Shown here piece after piece: positions 11,217 through 22,200 of a stretch of DNA of 64,000 nucleotides. Below the pieces are notes generated by a model. The model did no database searches, had not been told where the DNA came from, and worked only from the letters and a program-made list of their open reading frames with translations. This stretch comes from Symsagittifera roscoffensis (lineage: Eukaryota; Xenacoelomorpha; Acoela; Convolutidae), in assembly GCF_963678635.1 (NCBI RefSeq), contig NC_087068.1, positions 8,996,027 through 9,060,026 on the forward strand, in the 5' to 3' direction. Position 1 is the first letter of the stretch; every line of letters starts with the position of its first letter. A program made the translations under genes and the position numbers.

Positions 11217-14200
11217 TATTTCTAAACTTCATGTTTTGCCAAGACGAAAACCAAGTTCTCAATGTTGCTCTGAGCCACGAGAAAACCCGTATATGGCTCC
11301 AGATGCGTTTCACTTCCAATGGTATAGCGAATGCCTTGCAGGCAGTCTCAAGCAACTCAAGTGTCCCACTGTAACCGATTGCATGTATTGTCTTCTCCGT
11401 GGGCGCCTTCGACTCTCGTTACTTCAGAAAATTCTATTCATTCCATCGTAGTGCCACCATAGAACTCATTAAAAAGATGCTAAAATTCAGTCAATAATCT
11501 GTCAATTATTTGGACCAAATCTCATCTACATCCCAGATCAGCCGGAGATTGCTCCTCTCAGGATATCAAACAGTTTGAGCCGTGCAATGACTGTGCAAGA
11601 TGGATAGTCACCAGGCGTCAAGTTGATGCTCCGGATGTTGCGCTCTCCATAGGCCTCAAGGAAAAGCTCAAACACCATCATCTTTGCATGACTAGAGTCG
11701 ATTTTGTCCACGGCAAGAGCGCCCTTCGGAATCTTCCCACTTGTGCTTTGTCTCTCAAAGTCACTAGAATTCTCCCTCTCAGGACTCAAGAGCCCACTTT
11801 CCCAAATATCGCTCAAGTCCTCCTGTGAAGGCCCTGTCAGTCAGTACTTTCTTTTTATATACCTCCACCACTGACATGTGCATCGGGTAAATGCTTCCAC
11901 AAAAAGTTGCCATCACTGATTCCATTACGGATTTCGCATTCAGCGGCAGGCTATATGCTTCACTTCAGGGAATCCCATTTCCGATTCCTAACCCACCTTC
12001 CATCCCTTGATATGCTTCTGGATCATTCGCAACACTCCTGGCCTCCATGCTCAAGGCCGTAACCAGATGATGTTCAGATTCTAACATCTCCAGTAATTCA
12101 AGACTACTCATTCTCGAAAAGAAACCCAGTGCTGTTGCCCCAATCGTGCTCGCGTAACAGTCTTTTAAAATTTGTATTTCACTTTTCTATTTTTCTGCGA
12201 CATCACTTCTCTTGTCACTACCCCTTTCAGCCCCCCTTCATTTTGAGGTATTATATTAATTTAGCCATAATAATATATTTATCCTAATTAGTACTAATTA
12301 GTTGGTTTAGTCTCAACTTTTTCACATTTGTCCTTTCTCTTTGGAGTAGAGTTGTCTTTATAGTATCTAGGCACGGTGTTTAGCCTGGTCTTTTGAATGC
12401 GGATCATTTTGCTGAGCAATTCATCTCTGGCATCCTTATCCAATCCAGTTCACATCAGAATGGTCACTCCAAACTCTACCACTATGCCCAAACAATTTTC
12501 CTTGAATTCTTCGACATCTATCTTCCCCTCTATCTTTCGACTGATTTCTCGCAGAAACTTCTCCCGTCCTTCATGCTTCAGAGTGCCCAGAAACGCTGTC
12601 TTGTTTCCTTCGAAGCCAACGCCCTCCTCAAGAATCACGGGCCATAGCCGTCTGCTGGCTCCCAAGTTGTAACTCTAAATTGTTTTGAGGAGAATCTAAA
12701 GGCGGCGTAGCCGTCTTTTCTCACTCCATGGTGCCGTGATACCGGTGCATTAGGTTTTGGCCATGGCCGTAGCCATGGGAGCTGGTTGAGTGTCCGCGGC
12801 TGCCGCTGTTTCCATCTGTTCTTCGGCCTAAACAAGCGCTTCCTCCATCTTCTCTCTTTCCGCACCCTCAAAGCTCTCCTTCTATAGGACGTCATCGAAC
12901 CTGCCTTCCATGGGGAGGTTTCTTTTTTCTCCCAGGGTGTCGATAGAGAGAGGCGAGGGGTGAACGGCTGTGAGAGGAATGTATAACGTGCCTGTAGCTT
13001 CGAGCCTCTGTCGCTCATGCTGAAATCCCACATCTTCTAGTAAAAAAAGCGCTAGCTGTTTCCTGGTGCTCCAAACCGTCCATTTTTATTCCTTCGTGCC
13101 CTTCTAGTAGTACGATTCGACTGTCATTATACTTGGGGTTCTTATTTTTAAGTCCAGCTTTCTCGAGTATGCACCTGACCTCACTCACTTGGCATTTTGG
13201 CGGCATGGATCCCTTCATGATCCTCGCCTTGTTCGTCCAAGAGTTGATAGGTTCTTGCTCGAATGGAAATAAGCTGCCGCCGAGTATCCGATAAAAAGGG
13301 TTTTCCATCCTTGCATAAACTTCCTCTGCTGCTCCTCCACCACTTCTCTGGCTTGGATGGACGGTAATAACAAAGGTTTCGACATTCTCAAGATCATACT
13401 TCTGACCATCGTAACTCTAGAAGGGAGGTTGGTAATACAATTCGATCAAGTATCACGCTCAGTTCTTTCCCCACTACCTCGAAGGTTTCAGTTCAGGCCG
13501 ATATCTTGAGGGTTGGGCTGGCCTGCTTTGCTAGGGGATTAAATTTCCAGAACTTCGGGTACGCCTAAATTGGACCCTGTCGTTTTCCCCCTATCCTGCA
13601 CTGTAGCTGCTCCCTAAAAATCAAAGCAATCAATTCTGGGTCTTTGATCTTGCCGAACAGTATCGTGTCGCTCGTTTCTGCTCTCAAAAATTTCTAATTG
13701 CACAAGTTCATTTACGACCCATCAAGAACGCTCACCAGGTTGGCATGAGTGACCGATTGTCGATAAGCCGCCACTGATAAGGGTTAGGGAAAGCGAAGGT
13801 CACCGCTGATCCATATATGCAGGTTATCGCTTGTCCCAAGCTTTTACAAGTCACCACTTCTCCCAAGCACGATGGTAAGATGGTGCATGCCCCCATTCCC
13901 ATTCAAGACTTCTTCTCTAGTTCCAGCAGCAGTTTTTTCTCCAGACATGTGTCGGTTCTGCATCACGAGCTATTCCACCAGCAGCATTTTCAATCCCGCG
14001 GCCCACTTATACGAATACGTCTCAATACAGGGATGAGCTTGGGTCATCGCCATGGGTTCCACATATTTCATCAGTCGGGAGGCTCAAGCGTCAGGAGGCT
14101 CAAGGTCAAGTATCCATCGATCCTCAAGGTTTCCATACCCCTATTGAATACAAAATCCGGCCCGTGTTGAATAGAATCCTGGTAAATACAAAGTACAGCG

Positions 14201-15460
14201 CAAGTAACAATTTGATCGCCGTGCTTAAGGTGTCCTGAACAAAAGCCTCGAATATGTTTTTCCGGCAGAGAACAACCTGTCTATATACTTCTTCTCCCAG
14301 CAAGGAATCATGAACCTCAAAGTCTTGTGCGGCTTCCTAGTCTTCAGATCTCGTAGGTATGTTCCTACCTGAAGAAAGATATAGTGGTACCAAATGATGC
14401 AAATGTCCCCACTGTCATCTCCCTCCTCTCCGCTTGATCCAGTTGTTTTTGCATGAACTTCCATACTTGAATTATCAAGGGAGAAGCTGCTTCTTTGGTT
14501 GTGTCCCCAATCTTTTCGAGTCTTGGTGTCAACAATGGCAACTTCCCTCTTTCATGAAGTGGAAACAAGCACCAACAACATTCTTTCGATATGCACTGGG
14601 TTCGCTGAATCGTTCGTGGAAATCACGATGTTGAGCTCTATGTTCTGGCACCATATATTGGCGGACAGACATCCTATCACGCGATCATCATTTTTGATAT
14701 CCGGTAACAATTTCAGTTGTCTTGCTGGATTCGAGACCTCTAGACACAGCACTTCATCAAGCACTATCTAGATATCTGAAAACTCGTAAAAACCTATCAA
14801 GGTGTGTGATATGCCGCCCAGCGTTCCGCCAGCTCAAGGGTCTCTAGTTCTTCTTCTAAAGTTCAAGATTGGGTGCAGCTATTAGCATCCGCAGCCCACT
14901 GATCTCCCTTATCAAGGCTAGTATAGCACAAAAAATTTGAAGGGCCTTGGATTGCTTCACTCCTGCAAATTAAAACAGCTCTGTTTCACATGGAGTTTCT
15001 GACTTGATCGCCTCCACTAGGGTCGACGTTTAGTTGAGCTCCGCTCCAGGCAACACGTACAGGATGGTCTTTGGACAAACAGCTTCTCCGAGGCTCCAGT
15101 GAAGTCTGAGCTCGCGATTATCATGATTCTTGCTGCTCCAGAACCGACTGATCGTAGGCATCTTGCACGTCTCTTTGTCCATATCTTACATTCTGTGCCA
15201 GCTCTGGACCCGCGTAGGCAGTTTCGAGAAGCCCCATGGTTCATGGCCCTCTGAACTTGTCCTTTTTAGAATCCCCGGCAGATCCGCACCCTCCAGGGTC
15301 CAATCTCGACAAAATATGCCTCAGTTGCTTTCAGAAAAATCGACGCAATATTTATTTCCCAGGTCTTCGTGAGATAGATTATTGGGTTCCAATGCCTCCA
15401 TGGCCACCTGCCTGAATGCCAGTACCGTAAGTTCCAACTTCCTTAACTTCTCTAGATACC
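11217..15460 (-). pseudogene. GC-rich block of broken minus-strand coding, possibly endogenised virus
   Basis: This block is visibly richer in G+C than the rest of the window and lacks the surrounding poly-A/T texture. Minus-strand reading gives a chain of protein-like segments interrupted by stops and frameshifts: around 15.3-15.46 kb, 14.2-15.2 kb, 13.0-13.45 kb, 12.4-12.7 kb and 11.2-12.1 kb. An AT-rich interval with a TAATTAGTACTAATTA palindrome (about 12240-12340) separates two of them, the later opening with an ATG. Several unrelated consecutive genes in one orientation recall an integrated multi-gene RNA or DNA virus, but I recognise no conserved domain. It is cut by the assembly gap. 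Confidence 0.4.
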
Positions 15461-15660
15461 NNNNNNNNNNNNNNNNNNNNNNNNNNNNNNNNNNNNNNNN
15501 NNNNNNNNNNNNNNNNNNNNNNNNNNNNNNNNNNNNNNNNNNNNNNNNNNNNNNNNNNNNNNNNNNNNNNNNNNNNNNNNNNNNNNNNNNNNNNNNNNNN
15601 NNNNNNNNNNNNNNNNNNNNNNNNNNNNNNNNNNNNNNNNNNNNNNNNNNNNNNNNNNNN
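15461..15660. other. Assembly gap (200 N)
   Basis: A run of exactly 200 undetermined bases, usual for a scaffold gap of unknown size. Frames crossing it are meaningless. Confidence 0.99.
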
Positions 15661-16989
15661 GCAATGTGTTCACGCTGACACATTCTAATGCAACTTATAT
15701 CATGAAAAGTAAATTTAACGAGACTTTCATACATTGAATTTATGAAAAAATCAAAGGAAGGGGACATTGCAAAAGAATCTATAAAAAAAATGGCTTTCGG
15801 ATGGGTCAAGGCGAAACAAAAGCAAAAAAAATATATATTCAGTTTAAATATCTTTTTTCTGAACTTTTAGTTTAACCTTTCGGAGAGAAACTGCAGGCAG
15901 GCTTCATAAGCGCAAAATTGCTGAGCAAAAAAATCTCTTTCTCTTCTCTTCTCAAAAACAAAAAAAAATATTCTTTTGTATCTTCTGATGTTTCGCTGAT
16001 GCTACTGTGAGATTCTATAGTCTAAAAGTTCTTGTCTCTTTTTCAGACACATCATTTTTTCAGAAAATCTTCTATTGGCAATGCCTGTAGAAAAAATAGC
16101 CTGCAGGATTTCATTCAAGCTAATTTTTGCAGGGAAATATGAAATTCTACGAATTGAAAGTATCAACTAACTTTTGGTCGATATCTGTTATCTTGTCAGA
16201 TACTGATAAAACTTGTAGTTTCAGGTTGCAGAGCCTTTTAAAATCCTTTCTTGCATCATTTAAGCAAAAACTCGACACTTCTACAATTACAAGACTCTTA
16301 CATAACCTTAACAAAACTCTAACAAGACTCGCGCAGGATTTTGATTTTTTTTATTGCAGTTTGGAAAGAAAAATCTCGCATAAATCTTGTAAATTCTCAG
16401 CAAAAATTGCATTCCGTGCTGCAATTTTATTGAAAAAATGTTGAGGGTTTTGTGAAGTGCTATCAGGGTTTACATCCCTAAAAATTAACAATTATTGAAG
16501 TTTCGAAAGCTTATCTGCACACTTTGAAAATTTCAGTCAAACGTCATAAGCCAACTTCTGCATTCTTAGATTTTATGCATTTGAACGGTTTCCGAATGTG
16601 GCTGATGTCTTGAGGGTCTAAATACATCAACAGACTCTAGAGTGTTTTTTAAGTCTGTTATAGAAACTACGAAGGAACTAAACGCCAAAAAAGGAAAAAA
16701 TCCGCATGCAGTTATTTTCACCAAGATTCTTTCGCCAGAATTTTTTTTCTAATAAGACGCTTATTTCATAAATAATAATCTTATATGAATTTTAAAAAAA
16801 CTTAAATTTTGTGTAAAATTCAAATTTTTACTCAAGTTATGCTTTTCTTTACGAGAGTTCGAACAAGATGCTATTATTAGTATTTGAAAAATGCTAACTG
16901 CTATGAACCGTAAAAAATTGGAATGTGTTCTTGGGTATTTACACTTTTCCCCCCTCAAACAATTCGCTTATAATGAAAGTTAGGATTAA
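15661..16989. other. Unassigned AT-rich sequence
   Basis: Right of the gap the GC-rich texture is lost at once. No convincing gene or repeat structure was seen. Confidence 0.4.
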
Positions 16990-17235
16990 CACATTTCGCC
17001 CCACACACATTTCGCCCCACACAAATTTCGCCCTCATACATTTCCTCCCTAAAATTAGAAATTTAAAAAGCGGCGATTAACTGTCCAAAAAAATTAAAAG
17101 CAAAACGTGTGAGGACAAAATGTGAAAAATTGTTAGAGGTGAAATGTGAGAAATTATGAAAGGCGAAATGTGTGAGGACAAAATGCGCCATTTCGTTGAT
17201 TTAAAAGGGACGAACTGTGTGTGGGGTGAAACGTG
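16990..17235. mobile_element. MITE-like inverted-repeat element
   Basis: About 246 bp with termini CACATTTCGCCCCACACAC (16990-17008) and its imperfect inverse at 17217-17235 (17 of 19 matching). The interior repeats the same ACATTTCGCC / GGCGAAATGT motif several times in both senses. No coding capacity. It abuts a Helitron-like copy starting at 17240. Confidence 0.55.
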
Positions 17236-17239
17236 TCTT

Positions 17240-17719
17240 TTGTTCTTTCGATTTTCGAATTAAACGGAATATTTATGCTTGGTGGATTTTTTTATTCAGT
17301 CAATTTCGGCAACCGAAATAATAGTTTTTCTCAAAATATAAGTTTGAATGCTCCATTGAAGATATCTCCTCCCTGCAGTAAAAAGATATTTTACCTCCAA
17401 TTATTTTTTGCATTTTTTTGGGAATTTGAAAATTGCCATTTTGGCCATGCTCTGGACTAACTAATGTGCTCTTTGGAGATTTTAACAATAATACTGAATG
17501 CGTAACGCGAATTTTTTATGCGAGGCGAGTTATCCCGCACAATGGCTAGCTATCGGTGATATTATTTCGTACGAACGAAGTTTTTACACTTGATCTTAGA
17601 TATTGTCCAAAAAATTTTATTTTTTCAATAATTTCTTTTCCCACAAATTAATCCATATGGATAAAGGGGCAATCGGAACACCCAGGGCTTTGCCCTGATA
17701 CACGAGCAGAGCAGTCTTG
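17240..17719 (+). mobile_element. Helitron/Helentron-like element, copy H1 (diverged)
   Basis: Diverged plus-oriented copy: degraded 5' palindrome, 3' hairpin CAGGGCTTTGCCCTG and terminus CAGTCTTG followed by T. It lies downstream of the protease gene's 3' end. Confidence 0.6.
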
Positions 17720-18149
17720 TTTACTTTACAGTAGTTAGGCCTTAGAGGTTTGGTTTCATTGGAGGAATTTACATCTGGTAATTTTAACGCAGATTAAGCT
17801 GCAACTACCAAAAAACTGTATAGCGGTGGAGTTGATTTTGCTGAAAAGAACTCAAATGGTACAATTTAATAATTACGACGAAAACATTTTCCGAAGATTT
17901 ACTCATTTTTACTAAATTAAGGTTGAACTTAACGTATAATGATTTTTCTCAAAATATTCGGTATCACAATTTATTTCGGTCCATCCCAATCAATTTCCTT
18001 CAATTCCATTTATAATTTTTCCACTTTTAATTTTGTTCTTCAATTTACTCATATATCACATTTTCTGATTCCTTTTTTCCTCTGTGGAGTTGATTTGATT
18101 GTGTTTTGATGTTGGGTCAAATGGTGGAGTAGTACACGATGGCGATGAC

Positions 18150-18300
18150 TAGGAGTAGCACAGTGGCCACTTCACATCTGGGCTCAGTGGTTGAACTCTT
18201 CCCCCCTGTTCTCACATTGCGTTCATGCACCTAAACTTATCGTATATCATATAATATCATATTTTAACAAATTATTGTATATCATATATCATATCAGTTA
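18150..18300 (+). repeat. Possible tRNA-derived SINE with AT-rich tail
   Basis: A box-A-like TAGCACAGTGG (18156) and a box-B-like GGTTGAACTC (18189) lie 33 bp apart, followed by an irregular ATATCAT-repeat tail (about 18240-18305). Box spacing is shorter than in a tRNA, so this is tentative. Confidence 0.3.
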
Positions 18301-18672
18301 TCATATAAGCCAACCAAAAACTAAAAGATGCTATATACTAATGATGTATCAGTTGTAATTAATGTTTAAGATAATCTTGTAGCTATGATTTGTTTTTCTT
18401 CCTCTTTTTTCTTCCTCTCAATCAACGAAATTTTTTTTGCATAACTTTTACTCGCACCATGTCAAAATTATAAAGAATTTATTATGCGGACTAATGAGAC
18501 TATTTTCAATTTATTTTTGTCCAAGCCTAAGTCATAAAATTTTAAAGAAGTTTTGCTCATGTGAAAAAAAGAGATGGGCAAACTAAAACTATTGAATCTG
18601 CGCCGATGTTTCAGACAATTTTATGTAAAACAACTTTACTTAAAATTATCTGGGGATTAATATGATACTTAT

Positions 18673-18774
18673 CGCAATATTGTGGACATAAAATCTCAAT
18701 CTGGGTCCTGTTATTTGGATCATCCAAGTAACAGGACCCAGATTGTGATTGATTTTATGTCTACAATATCGTGA
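18673..18774. repeat. Foldback (long hairpin)
   Basis: Two arms of about 50 bp (18673-18720 and 18722-18774) are inverse copies with a few mismatches and one 4-bp indel, with practically no loop. The best-matched part contains CAATCTGGGTCCTGTTA and its inverse. A foldback transposon remnant is likely. Confidence 0.7.
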
Positions 18775-18964
18775 ACGATTCACCTTACGTCTAGTAAGCT
18801 CTTAAAATAAATAACTGAAAAAGAGATATCTGGGTTAGTCGACGTTGAAAAGTACTTCAGGATAACAATACCAAAAACACAGTTCCCTTAACTCTTAGGT
18901 AAATTTTGCATATGATTTTCCGCTATTTTTTCATATGGTTGAATCTCCTTCTGTTAGTATTATT

Positions 18965-18970
18965 TTTATT
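18965..18970 (-). terminator. Candidate polyadenylation signal of the protease gene
   Basis: AATAAA on the minus strand about 100 bp beyond the TGA stop of exon 6, in AT-rich DNA. Its position fits a short 3' UTR; no transcript evidence is available here. Confidence 0.4.
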
Positions 18971-19067
18971 ATTGTTTTGAGTTATGTAAATAATAAACAT
19001 GTCTGTTCCCTTCTTGAAAATGAATATATTATAGTATCGCAGAAGAGATTGTACAGCTAAAGAGATA

Positions 19068-19273
19068 TCATGCATCATATTTGTAATAACTGTTGTTACA
19101 TACTTCTGAGCTGTACATGGTGTTGATTAGTTCTGGCATGTAGTAGGATATCCTGGTGAACACATTGTAGTCGCTCCACCCATCACACCCTGGCCCCATA
19201 CTCACCACCCCATACACACACAAGGGCAATTTGCTATCTGGGTCCACTTTGTAAAGTCCAGAGCCAGAGTCTC
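19068..19273 (-). CDS. Serine protease exon 6: catalytic Ser and C terminus
   Basis: The acceptor TTTGCTCCAG|GA (19274/19273) gives GDSGSGLYKVDPDSK with the catalytic Ser, then VVSMGPGCDGWSDYNVFTR, equivalent to the VSWGxGCxxPGVYTR segment of relatives. The frame ends at TGA 19070-19068 after a short polar tail. On the minus strand an AATAAA lies about 100 bp past the stop (plus 18965-18970). Confidence 0.88.
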
Positions 19274-22200
19274 CTGGAGCAAAGTTGGAAGTCAAAAAAT
19301 TCATAATGAAGAAATTCCTATAAAAAACCTTGACATCTTCAAAGATTTTCCGCAGGTACTTTTCAATTTAAGTTGAATCTTACAAAGATAATAAAAAAAT
19401 TTAAAAACTGGACCTGAAACAGAGAGAGAGCGGTGAAAATTTTGTGACTTTACCGATGGGAAAACAGTTAGAAGTAATATTCGTTCATTTAAAAAACATG
19501 CTGAAGTTTTTCGATCTCAACTGTCAAATAGATGATATTTATTTATTAATGTTTTTTTTCTGTATATACTCGATATAACAACAAGATTTGGCCTTGAGTA
19601 ATTGTCACCTTCAGCATCTTTGATTATTGCTTTTGAGAGGTACCTTTGCAGGGGGACTCCTCTCCTGATGGTCCTTTGGCACAGATTATGGATTCAGCCG
19701 GGATGTTCTCTCTCTCTTTCTTGTTCAGACAGTGATGCACATCGTCCATAACTGTCACTTCCAGTCTCTAAAAAACAATGGAATATCTATGGTAATAAAT
19801 TGAACAGATAATGCTTTCTTTATTTAGACACTTCTTCATGTTCTCAGAGGTGTTAGTTGATATATCTTCGAGTTTCTTTTTTGAGTAGTTCCGTCGGCTG
19901 GTTCTCCTATTTTGTCGGTTACGTCATATAAATTCAGATCATTTGATCATAAGCCATAATTATAAAAGAAACTGAAAAGATTGTCAAGTGGGTTTTGATT
20001 TTCGGATGTTTTTGGGGTAATATTTTTTTTTGGGGTAATATTAAAGTTTTCATCTCTTATCTAACACAATTTAAGAAAACATTTTGACCCCAGTTTTACC
20101 TTTACATTTATATTGAAAGACCCACACATTAAACTGCAATACAATCAGGGGCGTATTTAGAGAGGGGGCGGAGTACTAAGAGGCCAATTTAACTGAAATC
20201 CTTACAGCCCAACTTTACCCCCCCCCCCATCACCTGAGATTTTTTAAAGAAATTTTCGGCAAAGTTTAATCAAATTTGGGTTGGTTTGGACGGTAACGCA
20301 TGTGCCTGCGCGGTTTGCAAGGAATATTAAAAAACGTATAGACTTAAATTGGAATATTAAAAAACTTAAAAATTGGATTAGACAGAATTAAACAAATAGG
20401 GCAATCTGTCCATGTTTATAAATTTACATCCAAAGCTGCGAAAATTTTTCTGAAATAGAAATAGGTCAGTTGCTTTTTTCAATTATTTTCTATAATTTTT
20501 GCCACTTATTATAAACATAGCCAATCGAAGAGCGGAAAAGATTAATGAACGCATGTAAGCATTAAAAAACACTGACTTCCTTGTTGAACTTTCGAATTTC
20601 AAAGAAAAAAATAGATGCCCTTTAACGAATTATAATTGGCGCTTTTTTGATAACATTAACTCATCTTGAGAAAACTGGATTAACAGGTAAAATTTTTATT
20701 CCGCTGGAAATCTAAAAAATAAATTTCACTTTCGAAACTAGAAATCATTCACGTTTTTTCGCGCCATTTCCACGTTCGTATTTGGAGAGTGCTATTTAGG
20801 TAACTTTCAGCAGATGAATTTCATTTGAACTCAAAGTGCATATATATCTAAATGCAGGAGCAGATTTAGGTGGGGGGGGGGGCGGCGGATCGGCGCCCCC
20901 CCCCCCCTTAGGGATTCGACCCCTGCCGACCCAAAGGGTCCCCCTTTGGTACTTTTTAAGAAATCCATTTTTGGCCGACCGACCCTAAAATTTTTCTAAA
21001 GGCGCCGTCGGCGCCAATATATACTAGTTTTGAAGGGGAGCGCGCGCCAAAAAAAACGCGATTTTTTTTGTCAAAATTTTTAAAAAATTGCCCAAAAACG
21101 GCTTTTTTGAGCTGTTTTTCAAAATTTTGCCTGCGGCGCAGAAAATTTGACCAAAACATAGTCTTTTTTTTTTGTTGGAGGAGAGCTCGGAAAGTCAATT
21201 TGGTCGACCTAAAAAAAGGTCAAAATTTTTGAAAATCCGCCCCCCCCCCCCCCCCTCGAGAAAATCCTAGATCTGCCCCTGCCTAAATGCATTCATAAAT
21301 GAATCAATATGTATGAATGAACATCTGTAGTTATTAGAGACTTTTATGCACATTTCAAGACTTTTTCCTGAAAAAAAGCAAGACCTATATAAGAGTCTTC
21401 ACTACGTTTGTTACTTATAAAAACTGGCTTAGAATTAAAGCTGGCCTTCAGCTGTTCGCCCATGATGACATCATCATTTTGATAGTACCCCTGGATCCCA
21501 ATTCCGACCATCCAGTCCAGCAGGGATGAGTCATTTTGCTGCTCGCGAGTACACACGCCTATCTTCTTCACAGACTCTGTCGGCCTGAATGGACCTGAAA
21601 AAAAAAACGAAACTTTATTGGTTAGAAAATTCAACGACGATTTGTAACATTTTTCTAGTCATAATGACCGATTACTGGTCAGATATATTCCTTCCAAGCA
21701 CTGGAGCTCAATGTAGCTAGGAACTGCTATTGTTCAGAACAATCCATTTCTGAATCTTGAGCGCGAAATACCGAGTGTATAAAAATTCTCAAACAGTCAA
21801 TGCCATTTGAGTTAGGACTGGAGTGTATAACTCATAGAGTAATTTCGGATAGGGTACACCGTCTGCTCGTCACGCTATCTTATTTTCGGCCGGATAGATT
21901 CGTGCAACTTCTTAGTCTAATACCGATCCTAATCTTACTCTTATACTATCTAGTCTCAGGTTGTTTAACTAGTCTCTGCTAGGCTCAATAGATCTAGGGT
22001 ATACTGGTTTATTGCGGCTGCTGAAGTGCTCGGGAGAGTCCAACTAATTTCTAAGTTAAATTCAAATCTCTCTGGTGCTGAAATTACAAGTAACTTCAGC
22101 ACTTACAAATAAGTGGGTTGTTAGTTAGATGGATCATGATTGGTTAATATTAAATACTTTACATTGGTAAAATATCTAATTTATCCAATCATAAAATGTA

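Noticed and set aside
12635-13033. A 132-codon minus-strand frame rich in Arg and Trp
   Set aside because: Composition is that of an out-of-frame read through GC-rich decayed sequence; it is covered by the GC-rich block entry and is not a gene by itself.
15321-15809. A 162-codon frame spanning the N run
   Set aside because: Most of it is undetermined sequence, and the two sides differ in composition.
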